Shown: in pieces, positions 44,199-53,598 of the stretch
Layout: each line of letters starts with the position of its first letter
Numbering within the stretch: position 1 is the first letter of the stretch
Assembly: GCF_029360665.1 (NCBI RefSeq)
Contig: NZ_JARDUB010000001.1
Coordinates: 434,001 to 498,000 of the forward strand
Reading direction: 5' to 3'
DNA length: 64,000 nucleotides
Source of the DNA: Eudoraea chungangensis
GTDB taxonomy: Bacteria > Bacteroidota > Bacteroidia > Flavobacteriales > Flavobacteriaceae
The notes under the pieces: model-generated
Databases searched by the model: none
The model's input: the letters and a program-made list of their open reading frames with translations, nothing else
What the model was told of the DNA's origin: nothing
Position numbers and translations under genes: made by a program

Positions 44199-44963
44199 CT
44201 AGGGCTCTATTTCTACCAAAATTGGACAATGGTCACTGTGTTTTGCTTCCGAAAGGATTGCGGATCGGACTAACTTTTTTTCTAAGGTAGTACTTACCAA
44301 GGCGTAGTCTAATCGCCACCCCTTATTATTATTTCTTGAATTTGCCCTATAACTCCACCACGTATACTGATGTGGTTCACCATTAAAATATCTAAAACTG
44401 TCAATAAAGCCACTCTCCATAAAATCGCCTATCCATTGTCTCTCGACAGGAAGGAATCCCGAAACATTTTTATTTCTTACCGGATCGTGAATATCTATTG
44501 AAGTATGACAAATATTATAATCTCCACAAATCACTAAATTGGGTCTTGTCTCTCTTAAGTGATCTATATACTCCCGTAAATCTGCCATATACTGCAGCTT
44601 AAAATCGAGCCTTGCTAAATTAGTCCCAGAAGGCAAATACATACTCATGACGGAAATATCTTTGAAATCTATTCTTAGATTTCTTCCTTCAAAGTCCATA
44701 TAAGAAATCCCGGTGCCAAACTCTATATGCTGTGGTTCTTTCTTTGATAAGATTGCCACCCCGCTATAGCCTTTTTTTTGAGCGCTGTACCAATAGTGAT
44801 AAGGAAATCCTATTTCTTCAAAAAGAGAAAGGTCTAATTGTTCTTTTTGTGCCTTGATTTCTTGTAAACAAACTACATCTGGATCCACGATAGTAAGCCA
44901 TTCCAAAAATCCTTTTTTGATCGCTGCACGAATACCATTAACGTTATATGAGATTATTTTCAA
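44199..44963 (-). CDS. xth: Exodeoxyribonuclease III (AP endonuclease)
   Basis: A 254-residue EEP-fold DNA repair enzyme acting at abasic sites and on 3' ends. Diagnostic residues: N in SYNVNGIRAA, E in VCLQEIKAQ, Tyr/Asp region MSMYLPSGTN, DYNICHTSID with the D/N pair, WRLDYALVS, and catalytic HSDHCPI near the end. Cytosolic: no signal peptide. It is probably cotranscribed with the downstream aldo-keto reductase gene. Confidence 0.96.
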   Translation of the reverse strand: MKIISYNVNGIRAAIKKGFLEWLTIVDPDVVCLQEIKAQKEQLDLSLFEEIGFPYHYWYSAQKKGYSGVAILSKKEPQHIEFGTGISYMDFEGRNLRIDFKDISVMSMYLPSGTNLARLDFKLQYMADLREYIDHLRETRPNLVICGDYNICHTSIDIHDPVRNKNVSGFLPVERQWIGDFMESGFIDSFRYFNGEPHQYTWWSYRANSRNNNKGWRLDYALVSTTLEKKLVRSAILSEAKHSDHCPILVEIEP

Positions 44964-45062
44964 GAATGTCAGTTTTCATCAAAAATAGTAAATGTTTTAT
45001 GCTTAATAAATTGAACCTCCCCCCTTTTGCAAAACATTTTATTTTAGTAATCCAAATATGAT

Positions 45063-45070
45063 TATTTTTG
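45063..45070 (+). promoter_or_regulatory. Putative -7 element of the second TonB receptor gene
   Basis: TATTTTTG is an exact TAnnTTTG 17 bp before the ATG at 45087. No TTG partner is present at the right spacing. Confidence 0.42.
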
Positions 45071-45086
45071 GACGGAATTTTATTGC

Positions 45087-47171
45087 ATGAGACTTACCGT
45101 CGTTTTCCTTCTAAGCATCTGTTATTCTTTTTTTGTAAATGGGCAGGGCAATCCAACAGATTCTGTCACCTATCTAAATGAGGTAATAATTTACAATCCC
45201 GTAAAGGCTAATAAAGTATTGGGTATTATTCCATCTACTATCATCCGGGAAAAAGCTTTTCAAAATCACAGTCCAATTGATTTAGCCTCATCTATTAATC
45301 AAGTTTCCGGAGTCTACTTGTTATCCGGAGCTCTTAACACCAATAGAATTACAATTAGAGGGGTAGGTGCCAGAACTCCTTTTGGAACGGACAAGTTACG
45401 TCTATATTTTATGGGCATACCTGTAACCAATGGAACAGGTTTTTCTACGATAGAAGCTTATGATTTAGAAAATTTAGGGTCAATTGAAGTAATTAAAGGT
45501 CCCAAAGGAATTCCATATGGATCCAATCTGGGCGGAGCTATTTTATTGGATTCTAAGGGAAATGCCGGATTAAATGAAACCATTTTAGACAACAATTTAA
45601 CAGTTGGTTCTTATGGAATGCTTAAAGACAATCTGAGCTTCAGGCATAGTGAAGAAAAAATGGATTTACAATTGCGTTATAATCATTTGGATACCGATGG
45701 CTATAGAGAGAATAATCGATTTGAAAGAGATGGGGTTTTACTCTCTTCTACCTTTCACCTAGACAATAAAAGCAAATTGAATTTTTTAATTAATTACATT
45801 GACTATACCGCTCAAATACCAAGTTCTTTAGGTATAACAGATTTTACGGAAAATCCTAAACAAGCGGCATCCAACTGGAAGGAAGCCCAAGGCTTTGAAG
45901 CAAATAAATACAGTCTTTTTGGAGTTTCATATTCCAATAAATTTACCCCAAAGCTTGAGAACACCACTAGTTTATTTTATACCTATCTAGACAAATACGA
46001 AGCCAGACCCTTTAATATTTTAGATGAAATTACCAACGGATATGGCTTTAGAACTCAATTCTTAGGAACATTTTTTTTCAATGAAAAGAAGGCAACTTAC
46101 CTATTCGGCGGAGAGCTCTACAAGGATGAATACAATTGGAAAACTTTTGAAAATCTATATAGGGATAATAATGGTAATGGAAGTTTACAAGGCTCACAGC
46201 TTAGTGACAATAAAGAATTTAGAAGACAGTTTAATGCCTTTGCCTCCCTTATGATGCCGTTATCCACCAAATTTAAAGTACAACTAGGGTTCAATATAAA
46301 TAAAACACACTACGATTTTAATGATAATTTTAATATCGGGGACCTAAACAAATCGGCAGAGCGAGATTTTAATGTATTATTTCTCCCAAGCCTCGATTTA
46401 ACTTACGAACTTGGTAATGGTAGTTCTATCTACGGGAATGTTAGTAGGGGGTTTTCAAATCCAAGTTTAGAAGAAACTCTTACTCCAGATGGCCTGATAA
46501 ATCCCGATATAGAACAGGAAAAAGGTCTGAATTATGAAATTGGTACCAAATTATTTCTATTTAGGTCTAAATTATGGTTAAATCTTAGTCTTTTTCGAAT
46601 GAATATTCAAGACCTATTGGTTGCAGAAAGAGTTGGCGAAGACCAATTCATTGGGCGCAATGCTGGTAAGACAAAACATCAGGGGATAGAACTAGATGCT
46701 AACTATACTTTCGATGTATCACAATCTTTAAAGCTTATGCCTTTTCTTAGCTATACCTATTCGGATCATAGCTTTGTAGAATACATTATTGATGAGGATA
46801 CTGATTTTTCAGGCAACCCACTTACAGGCGTACCTAAAAACAGAGTCAATGCTGGTTTAAGACTAGAGTATACAGACCACTTTTATTGGAATACTACGTA
46901 TCAGTACGTAGACGGAATCCCTTTAACCGACGCCAATACCTTGTATAGCGAACCATATAATTTAGTAAATACAAGACTAGGCTATAAAAATAAAATATCG
47001 GAGAAATTATCTTTTTCTGTAGACTTTGGCGTAAACAATATTTTTAATATTAATTACGCTCAATCCGTTTTAATTAATGCCAATTCTTTTGGCGGTGCAG
47101 AACCCAGATACTACTACCCTGGTAATGATCGCAACTATTATTCAAGTTTGGGTCTGTCTTATAATTTTTAA
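45087..47171 (+). CDS. TonB-dependent receptor (siderophore/iron-complex type)
   Basis: A 694-residue outer-membrane receptor with a signal peptide (MRLTVVFLLSICYSFFVNGQ) and no carboxypeptidase-like N-terminal domain. After a TonB-box-like NEVIIY the plug follows (about 50-170: GVYLLSGALNTNRITIRGVGAR, split; SIEVIKGPKGIPYGSNLGGAILL), then the barrel, ending in aromatic YYSSLGLSYNF. Length and layout fit FecA-like receptors for iron chelates or cobalamin. No regulator or transporter genes lie beside it. Convergent with glyS, 10 bp apart. Confidence 0.93.
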   Translation: MRLTVVFLLSICYSFFVNGQGNPTDSVTYLNEVIIYNPVKANKVLGIIPSTIIREKAFQNHSPIDLASSINQVSGVYLLSGALNTNRITIRGVGARTPFGTDKLRLYFMGIPVTNGTGFSTIEAYDLENLGSIEVIKGPKGIPYGSNLGGAILLDSKGNAGLNETILDNNLTVGSYGMLKDNLSFRHSEEKMDLQLRYNHLDTDGYRENNRFERDGVLLSSTFHLDNKSKLNFLINYIDYTAQIPSSLGITDFTENPKQAASNWKEAQGFEANKYSLFGVSYSNKFTPKLENTTSLFYTYLDKYEARPFNILDEITNGYGFRTQFLGTFFFNEKKATYLFGGELYKDEYNWKTFENLYRDNNGNGSLQGSQLSDNKEFRRQFNAFASLMMPLSTKFKVQLGFNINKTHYDFNDNFNIGDLNKSAERDFNVLFLPSLDLTYELGNGSSIYGNVSRGFSNPSLEETLTPDGLINPDIEQEKGLNYEIGTKLFLFRSKLWLNLSLFRMNIQDLLVAERVGEDQFIGRNAGKTKHQGIELDANYTFDVSQSLKLMPFLSYTYSDHSFVEYIIDEDTDFSGNPLTGVPKNRVNAGLRLEYTDHFYWNTTYQYVDGIPLTDANTLYSEPYNLVNTRLGYKNKISEKLSFSVDFGVNNIFNINYAQSVLINANSFGGAEPRYYYPGNDRNYYSSLGLSYNF

Positions 47172-47181
47172 GCTGAGAATT

Positions 47182-48729
47182 CTATTCTGCTAATGCTTTA
47201 AGCCAGTTTTTGCTGTCAACAGCATCTTTTATAGTTTCATTAAGCAGGTCTATTGGCACTCTTTTTTGTTCCATTGAGTCCCGATATCTAATGGTCACCG
47301 AATTATCGGTCAGAGAATCGTGGTCCACGGTTATGCAAAATGGGGTCCCTAAGGCATCTTGCCTTCTATATCGTCGCCCTATTGCATCTTTCTCATCATA
47401 GACTACGTTATAATCCCATTTAAGAATAGCCATGATTTTATGGGCTAGTTCTGGAAGCCCATCCTTTTTTACTAATGGTAACACTGCCGCTTTATTTGGT
47501 GCTAAAACAGCCGGTATTTTTAATACCGTTCTCGTAGTACCATTTTCCAGTTCTTCTTCCTGATAAGCATTAGAGAGTACTGCTAAAAACATCCTATCGA
47601 CCCCAATAGATGTTTCTACAACATAGGGTACATAGCTTTTGTTTAGTGCTGGATCAAAATATTGAAGCTTCTTCCCAGAATATTCTTCATGACTGCTTAA
47701 ATCAAAATCTGTTCTGGAATGAATACCTTCTAACTCTTTAAATCCAAAGGGAAACCTAAACTCTATGTCTGATGCCGCATCTGCGTAATGAGCCAATTTT
47801 TCATGATCATGAAACCTATAATTTTCTTGCCCCATCCCCAAAGATAAATGCCATTTCATGCGCATCTCTTTCCATCGCTCATACCATTCTTTTTGTGTCC
47901 CAGGTGTGATAAAAAATTGCATTTCCATTTGTTCAAACTCTCTCATTCTAAAAATAAATTGTCGGGCTACAATTTCGTTTCGGAATGCCTTTCCTATTTG
48001 GGCAATCCCAAAAGGTATTTTAAGGCGTCCTGATTTTTGAACATTAAGAAAGTTTACAAAAATTCCCTGTGCGGTTTCCGGTCTCAAATACAAGTCGGTT
48101 GAATGTTCTGCAGAAGCACCTAGTTTAGTCCCAAACATTAGATTAAACTGTTTAACATCGGTCCAGTTTTTTGAACCGGATAAGGGGCAGGCAATTTCCA
48201 ACTCTTCAATTAAGGCTTTTACATCAGCCAAATCTTCGTTTTCTAAAGATTTTCCTAATCTCTTTAATATACTTTGTCCTTTTTCTTTATAGCCTAAGAC
48301 TCTCTGATTGGTTGCGAGGAATTGATCTTCATCGAACGAATCGCCAAATCGTTTACTGGCCTTCGCAACTTCCTTCTCAATTTTTGCGTCTAATTTCCCC
48401 ACATAATCCTCCACGAGTACATCTGCTCTATATCTTTTCTTCGAGTCCTTATTATCAATTAATGGATCATTAAATGCATCGACGTGTCCGGAGGCCTTCC
48501 AGATGGTGGGATGCATAAAAATAGCAGAGTCTATTCCCACTATATTCTCGTGTAATTGCACCATTGCTTTCCACCAATAATCCTTTATATTTTTCTTTAA
48601 TTCGGCTCCATTTTGTGTATAATCATAAACCGCTCCTAGCCCGTCATAGATTTCACTAGATTGCACCACATAACCATATTCTTTGGCATGGGAGATCACT
48701 TTTTTGAAGATATCTTCCTTATTTGTCAT
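47182..48729 (-). CDS. glyS: Glycyl-tRNA synthetase, single-chain (eukaryotic-like) type
   Basis: Charges tRNA-Gly. The 515-residue class II enzyme is the alpha2 type, not the bacterial GlyQ/GlyS alpha2beta2 type. Motif stretches: YDYTQNGAELKKNIKDYWW, LYLRPETAQGIFVNF (motif 2 region), FGIAQIGKAFRNEIVARQFIFRMREFEQMEMQFF (split), SIGVDRMFLAVL (motif 3), and a C-terminal anticodon-binding domain (about 410-510). Usual for Bacteroidota. Start fixed by MTNKEDIFKKVISHAKE and a close -7 core. Confidence 0.97.
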   Translation of the reverse strand: MTNKEDIFKKVISHAKEYGYVVQSSEIYDGLGAVYDYTQNGAELKKNIKDYWWKAMVQLHENIVGIDSAIFMHPTIWKASGHVDAFNDPLIDNKDSKKRYRADVLVEDYVGKLDAKIEKEVAKASKRFGDSFDEDQFLATNQRVLGYKEKGQSILKRLGKSLENEDLADVKALIEELEIACPLSGSKNWTDVKQFNLMFGTKLGASAEHSTDLYLRPETAQGIFVNFLNVQKSGRLKIPFGIAQIGKAFRNEIVARQFIFRMREFEQMEMQFFITPGTQKEWYERWKEMRMKWHLSLGMGQENYRFHDHEKLAHYADAASDIEFRFPFGFKELEGIHSRTDFDLSSHEEYSGKKLQYFDPALNKSYVPYVVETSIGVDRMFLAVLSNAYQEEELENGTTRTVLKIPAVLAPNKAAVLPLVKKDGLPELAHKIMAILKWDYNVVYDEKDAIGRRYRRQDALGTPFCITVDHDSLTDNSVTIRYRDSMEQKRVPIDLLNETIKDAVDSKNWLKALAE

Positions 48730-48733
48730 TTGG

Positions 48734-48741
48734 CAAAAATA
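48734..48741 (-). promoter_or_regulatory. Putative -7 element of glyS
   Basis: The minus strand reads TATTTTTG, an exact TAnnTTTG, ending 5 bp before the glyS ATG. The leader would be very short. No TTG partner seen. Confidence 0.42.
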
Positions 48742-48802
48742 GGATATTCTAGTATTTATTAATTACCGAAGTTGAAATAAAATAATAAGATAGTCCGAAG
48801 TT

Positions 48803-49699
48803 CTATTTGAGATTAAACTCTGCCGAAGACAATAGTTTTTCATCTTCAAAAACATTTAGGGTATATCTGCCTGGCAACAGTGAACCTTTAGGTATTGTTA
48901 TAAAATCGCAAACGCTAAATTCTTCTCCTGTACAGATCAATTCAACTCGTTTACTATAGGTATTACCGTTAACTGAGATGATATTTGCATTGTCTTCAAT
49001 TACCATCATATTTGGATCTAAGAACTGTAAATAAAGTACCTTCTCTTGGTCTTTACAACTTGGGTCTGCCAATATGGTTACACATCCTCTGACCTTTTCA
49101 ATAATTGAAGCCTTAGTGGTTTTTATTGGCTTACTGTTTCTAATTCTAAATCCACTACCTTCCGAATGCTCTAGTTTTAGATAGCTCTTGATTCTCAATT
49201 CTTTTTGCAATTCCTTGTTTTTGGCTCGCAGCAAAGCCTCCGTTTCCTCTAAGGAGCTACTTTTACCTCTTAGATCATCTATGATTTTTCTAGTATCTTC
49301 ATATTTTTCGGAAAGAAGCATATTATTATACTTCAAGTAATTATTGCTGAGAACAAGGCTATCATTTTTAGCCTCCAATATCCGCAATTCCCTTTTGTAC
49401 TGTTTTAACTTAGTAACTGTAAAGTTTAAGCGACCAACCGAATCGAGTAATTCCTGTATTCTAAAGCGAGAATCTTGAAGGTCAATCTCATTTACTTCAT
49501 TAAGAGCAGACAGTCTGTCTACCTCAGCTTTCATGATAGTCAAATCTTTTACTAATAGGCCTTTTTCTTCCTCTAAATAAGTTATTTGAGACTGAGATTG
49601 TACATGACTGTAATAAAAGGCAATAAGTATACCAAAAATAACCGCAACTAAGGCGGCTAGTATTATTTTATAGTTGAATTTATTATCTTGAATAGTCAT
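48803..49699 (-). CDS. Membrane-anchored coiled-coil protein of unknown function
   Basis: A 298-residue protein with one N-terminal membrane helix (about 12-31, YKIILAALVAVIFGILIAF) and no signal cleavage motif, then a long coiled coil (about 40-175, heptads rich in Leu, Glu and Lys). A C-terminal beta-rich domain of about 100 residues follows (about 195-298; CVTILADPSCKDQEKVLYLQF split, PGRYTLNVFEDEKLLSSAEF). Likely a bitopic inner-membrane protein with the bulk in the periplasm. Function not recognised. It follows glyS with 73 bp and is divergent from comF. Confidence 0.8.
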   Translation of the reverse strand: MTIQDNKFNYKIILAALVAVIFGILIAFYYSHVQSQSQITYLEEEKGLLVKDLTIMKAEVDRLSALNEVNEIDLQDSRFRIQELLDSVGRLNFTVTKLKQYKRELRILEAKNDSLVLSNNYLKYNNMLLSEKYEDTRKIIDDLRGKSSSLEETEALLRAKNKELQKELRIKSYLKLEHSEGSGFRIRNSKPIKTTKASIIEKVRGCVTILADPSCKDQEKVLYLQFLDPNMMVIEDNANIISVNGNTYSKRVELICTGEEFSVCDFITIPKGSLLPGRYTLNVFEDEKLLSSAEFNLK

Positions 49700-49739
49700 T
49701 CAAAAAGGCTAAGTAATTACTATTAAGTTTATACAAGAT

Positions 49740-50444
49740 TTGAATTTCTCTAAGCTATCAAATATAGTAAATGATATCAATGCTGTGCTCCTGCCACGGC
49801 TGTGTTTTGGATGTAATGCTCGATTATATCGAGGAGAGCAGCATCTTTGTGCATTTTGTCGAAACCAAATACCCCTTACCGACTACGATTATGTGGTAGA
49901 AAATGCAGTTGATCGGATTTTTTATGGCAGAATCGATATTAAAAAGGCCTCTTCGTTTCTGTTTTACATGGAAAAAGGAATTACAAAAAACATCATACAT
50001 CATTTGAAGTATAATAATCAGCCTGTTATCGGGGACTTTTTAGGCACTTGGTACGGTCAAATATTACAACAGACCAAACAGTTACAAAATATTGATTATG
50101 TTATCCCGGTGCCGCTACACAGAAGTAAGCTAAAAAAAAGAGGGTACAACCAAGTAGATTCCTTTGGAAAAAGAATAGCACAATCCTTACAAAGCCGATT
50201 TCTAAGTACTTGCTTGGTAAAAACAGCCAATACAAAAACACAGACAAAAAAGGGGCGGTTTTTCAGATCAAAGTATACCTCTGATCTTTATAAAATAATA
50301 GACAAAGAGGTGCTTTCTAATAAAAGTGTATTACTTGTTGATGATGTAATTACCACAGGTGCCACAATTGAGGCTTGTGCAAAAGCACTTGATAAAGTAA
50401 AAAACATTAAAATTTATATATTAACAATGGCAGTGGTTCCATAA
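49740..50444 (+). CDS. ComF family phosphoribosyltransferase-like protein
   Basis: A 234-residue ComF-type protein: N-terminal zinc ribbon with CFGC and CAFC (about 22-40), then a PRTase fold with YVIPVPLHRSKLKKRGYNQ and the PRPP loop VLLVDDVITTGAT (near 200). ComF proteins take part in DNA uptake in competent bacteria, and in others in uncertain roles. The start is TTG at 49740. It lies 40 bp from the divergent coiled-coil gene and 49 bp before the Big_5 lipoprotein gene. Confidence 0.92.
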   Translation: MNFSKLSNIVNDINAVLLPRLCFGCNARLYRGEQHLCAFCRNQIPLTDYDYVVENAVDRIFYGRIDIKKASSFLFYMEKGITKNIIHHLKYNNQPVIGDFLGTWYGQILQQTKQLQNIDYVIPVPLHRSKLKKRGYNQVDSFGKRIAQSLQSRFLSTCLVKTANTKTQTKKGRFFRSKYTSDLYKIIDKEVLSNKSVLLVDDVITTGATIEACAKALDKVKNIKIYILTMAVVP

Positions 50445-50493
50445 TTTCAGAATTCTTGAAATTAGTTGTTTCTTTACCAAATATTATGACCAG

Positions 50494-52116
50494 ATGACAA
50501 TAATAAGGCGGGTATTATCCCTACTTTTTCTTGTATTAGCTATTTTCGTTTTTCTTCAGTGCGCAAGGCGTGGTACCCCTTCAGGGGGGCCTAAAGATAT
50601 AACACCGCCAGTATTGATTAAAACAGAACCGCTAAACTTATCTACCGATTTCAAGGATAAAAAAATCCGATTGTACTTTGATGAATATGTCAGGCTTGAA
50701 GACGTTCAAAACCAACTCATTGTTTCGCCTCCATTAAAATATAACCCACAGATTTCACCACAAGGTGTGGCAAGCAAGGTCATTGAGATTCAAATTAAAG
50801 ACACTTTGGAGGAAAATACTACTTATACGATAAATTTTGGCCAGAGCATTGTTGACAATAACGAAGGGAATCCAAACAGATTTTTGACCTATGTTTTTTC
50901 CACTGGTTCTTATATAGATTCTCTTAGCGTATCCGGTGTTGTAAAGGATGCCTTTAATCGAGAGGCGGACGACTTTGTAAGTATTTTACTTTATGAGATA
51001 GATACAACGTATACCGATTCTACTGTTTATAAAAGGCCTCCTAATTATATTACAAATACTCTAGATAGCACCAATATTTTCACCTTGAGGTATTTAAAAG
51101 AAGGGCGTTATGCGATGATTGCTATAAAAGATAATGGCAAAAACAATATTTTCGATCAGACAGAAGATAAGATAGGCTTTATACAAGATACCGTTGTCCT
51201 GCCTGCGGATACCGTTTATCTTTTAAATCTGTTTAAAGAAATTCCAAACTATAGTGTACCACCACCAACCTATGCCGCTGCAAACAAAATAATATTTGGA
51301 TATTACGGGGAAGAGGAAAAACTTACTATTACCCCCTTGAGTAGTATTCCCGATAGTATTGAAACCTTAGTTGCTAAAGTTCCGGAAAAGGACACCCTGA
51401 ATTTTTGGTTTACTCCTTTTGAAGTAGATTCCCTTATTTTTGAGGTATACAATGAACAAGAGAATGTTAGAGACACCTTTACCGTAAAAACTAGAAAACT
51501 TCTTTCTGATTCGCTAATGCTCTACCCTAGTCATCGGCGGGAATTGAACTTTCAGGATGATTTTTCGATTACCTCTAGTATTCCAATAAAGGCAGTAGAT
51601 TCTAGCAAGATAGTTTTCTTTAATAAAGACAGTGTAAATATACCCTACAGTATATCTTTAGACAGTCTTATGAACAAGATAGATTTTGACTTTGCGAAAG
51701 AGCCCAATGAAACCTACTCCCTAGAATTATACCCTAATATTGTTAAGGATATTTTTGGCAACACTAATGATACCATAGCCTATCGTTTAAGTACTGGTGG
51801 CCTAGCAGACTTTGGTAATCTTCGACTCAACTTAGAAGGAGATGTAAGTTATCCCATGCTAATACAATTAACAGATAAAGATGGTAAGTTGTATCGTGAA
51901 GTTTACTTAACGGAAGGGAATTTAGTTGAATTTAATACCATAAAACCCGATCAATATTATGTTAGGGTAATTTTCGATAATAACGCTAATAAAAAATGGG
52001 ACACCGGGAGTTATCTTCTGAAAAAGCAACCAGAGAGAGTAGCTTATTATCCCCTCCAAATTGAAGTTAGAGCTAACTGGGAACTAGAGCAAACCTTTAG
52101 CATTAACAAAAATTAA
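50494..52116 (+). CDS. Lipoprotein with Big_5 (SbsA Ig-like) domain
   Basis: A 540-residue lipoprotein (signal FLVLAIFVFLQC, Cys23). Residues about 38-135 are a Big_5 Ig-like domain (PPVLIKTEPLNLSTDFKDKKIRLYFDEYV split; TTYTINFGQSIVDNNEGNP). About 145-235 look like a carboxypeptidase-regulatory-like beta domain (GRYAMIAIKDNGKNNIFD). The rest is beta-rich, with a second prealbumin-like repeat at the end (YYVRVIFDNNANKKWDTG). Probably a surface or periplasmic anchor protein. Its 3' end overlaps the convergent omega-amidase-like gene by 14 bp. Confidence 0.88.
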   Translation: MTIIRRVLSLLFLVLAIFVFLQCARRGTPSGGPKDITPPVLIKTEPLNLSTDFKDKKIRLYFDEYVRLEDVQNQLIVSPPLKYNPQISPQGVASKVIEIQIKDTLEENTTYTINFGQSIVDNNEGNPNRFLTYVFSTGSYIDSLSVSGVVKDAFNREADDFVSILLYEIDTTYTDSTVYKRPPNYITNTLDSTNIFTLRYLKEGRYAMIAIKDNGKNNIFDQTEDKIGFIQDTVVLPADTVYLLNLFKEIPNYSVPPPTYAAANKIIFGYYGEEEKLTITPLSSIPDSIETLVAKVPEKDTLNFWFTPFEVDSLIFEVYNEQENVRDTFTVKTRKLLSDSLMLYPSHRRELNFQDDFSITSSIPIKAVDSSKIVFFNKDSVNIPYSISLDSLMNKIDFDFAKEPNETYSLELYPNIVKDIFGNTNDTIAYRLSTGGLADFGNLRLNLEGDVSYPMLIQLTDKDGKLYREVYLTEGNLVEFNTIKPDQYYVRVIFDNNANKKWDTGSYLLKKQPERVAYYPLQIEVRANWELEQTFSINKN

Positions 52117-52876
52117 ATCCATCTCGATCTTCCAAAAAGCGAAACCTATTTCTGGTATCCTGCAAATACTTAAGATTTATTGAAGTGATAATTATTTCTT
52201 TTTCTTCAGAATAAGCAACTTTTTTCCCTAGGGGGTCATAAAGCCCTGTATGCCCTGGATATAAATGCCCATTGGTATCCTCTCCGATTCGGTTAACACC
52301 AATGGTATAACACATGTTTTCAATGGCACGTGCTCTAAGTAAAGTATCCCATGCTTCAATTCTTGGTTTGGGCCAATTTGCTACATAGAGAAGAACATCG
52401 TAGTCTCCTCTGTACCTAGACCAAACAGGAAATCTTAGGTCGTAACAAATAAAAGGACAAATTTTAAATCCCTTATATGAAATTACAACTCTTTCTTTTC
52501 CAGAAGAATAGTGTTCATTTTCACCTGCATACGTAAATGTGTGTTTTTTGTCATAGGTAAAAAAGCTTTGGTCCGGAAAGACAAAAAACAACCTATTATA
52601 GAATTCGTTATTATCCCTGTACAGGATACTTCCTACTACCGCTGCGTTTAATTTTTGTGCATGATCCTTCATCCAACTCAGACTTCGTTCACCTTCCTGA
52701 CTATTTATTCCATCCGGATTCATGGTAAAACCTGTTGTAAACATTTCTGGCAAAACAACAAGATCTGCTTTCCCGGACAAATCGTTTAAAAGCCTGCTAA
52801 AATTTTTTCGATTTATTTCAGGTTTTTCCCAAACTAATTCGGTTTGTATTAAGGCAAGTCTCAGATCTGTTCCCAT
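52103..52876 (-). CDS. Nitrilase-superfamily amidohydrolase, omega-amidase (YafV) like
   Basis: A 257-residue C-N hydrolase with the Glu-Lys-Cys triad: Glu in VVLPEMFTTGF, Lys in YDKKHTFTYAGE, Cys in FICYDLRFP. The E-M-F-T-T-G-F and KKHTF stretches place it with YafV/omega-amidases, which hydrolyse 2-oxoglutaramate and related omega-amides, often as metabolite-repair enzymes. It is followed on the opposite strand by the Big_5 gene with 14 bp overlap, and preceded by the ankyrin gene 10 bp away. Confidence 0.93.
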   Translation of the reverse strand: MGTDLRLALIQTELVWEKPEINRKNFSRLLNDLSGKADLVVLPEMFTTGFTMNPDGINSQEGERSLSWMKDHAQKLNAAVVGSILYRDNNEFYNRLFFVFPDQSFFTYDKKHTFTYAGENEHYSSGKERVVISYKGFKICPFICYDLRFPVWSRYRGDYDVLLYVANWPKPRIEAWDTLLRARAIENMCYTIGVNRIGEDTNGHLYPGHTGLYDPLGKKVAYSEEKEIIITSINLKYLQDTRNRFRFLEDRDGFNFC

Positions 52877-52886
52877 ATGGTAAATA

Positions 52887-53366
52887 TTAGGCCTCCTTCA
52901 AAATATTAATTAAGGCAGGGGCTCCCTTTAACTTAGCGTTCTCGTAAGCCGTATAACCCTTTTGATCTCTTATAGAAGTATCTGCACCAGCTGCCAATAA
53001 AAGCTTTGCAATTTCTAAATGTCCAAAGGAAGCAGCATAAATTAATGCAGTAGCTCCCATATTATTTCTACAATTAAGCTCTGCACCCTTTTCGATAAGT
53101 TTTCGAACAATGGCCTCATAACCTTTAAAACTGCTCCCCATAATGGCCGTATTTCCGGAGGTGTCTTTTGAGTCTATATCTGCGTTATTCTCGAGTAAAA
53201 AGCTAACAATTTCTAATTGGTCAAAATAGGCCGCCATGATGATAGGAGTAAAACCTCGATCGTTCGGCATATTTACACGCATTGGCGTCTCTTTTAATAA
53301 CTTTTTTACTTCTGCTATATTGCCAGTTCTAATTGCTGCAAACAAGCTTTCCTTTTCTTCCCGCAT
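52887..53366 (-). CDS. Ankyrin repeat protein
   Basis: About 159 residues from the start MREEKESLFAAIRTGN (a frame from 53393 adds nine less likely residues). Four ankyrin repeats are visible, each with the G-x-T-x-L/I-x-x-A helix-turn: GFTPIIMAAYFDQLEIVSFLLENNAD (split), NTAIMGSSFKGYEAIVRKLIEKGA, ATALIYAASFGHLEIAKLLLAAGAD, and the capping KGYTAYENAKLKGA. No signal peptide, so it is probably cytosolic and mediates protein contacts. It lies 10 bp upstream of the amidase gene; no partner can be named. Confidence 0.9.
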   Translation of the reverse strand: MREEKESLFAAIRTGNIAEVKKLLKETPMRVNMPNDRGFTPIIMAAYFDQLEIVSFLLENNADIDSKDTSGNTAIMGSSFKGYEAIVRKLIEKGAELNCRNNMGATALIYAASFGHLEIAKLLLAAGADTSIRDQKGYTAYENAKLKGAPALINILKEA

Positions 53367-53598
53367 AGAAATTAACTTTATTAAAAAACACAATGAAGGT
53401 AATAAAAATAGGGCATACCCAAGGGCTATATTCCAATCTTCAAAATTCCACGGTTAGTTCGAACAAAAATCCTGTATAATTATTGTCGAAATAGGAATTT
53501 CAGATTGCTAATTACTATTCCATAATTGGAAGAGACTATTGGTATAATCAAAAATCTTAAGGCAAAAACAGCTGCAGACTTTGGGTTATTTAATATTT

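Noticed and set aside
53393-53479. 28-codon plus-strand frame in the gap before the DUF5689 gene, with a GTTCGAA-like patch
   Set aside because: No homology I can recognise, no promoter core, and no cloverleaf partner for the tRNA-like patch. The gap of about 205 bp otherwise shows nothing.
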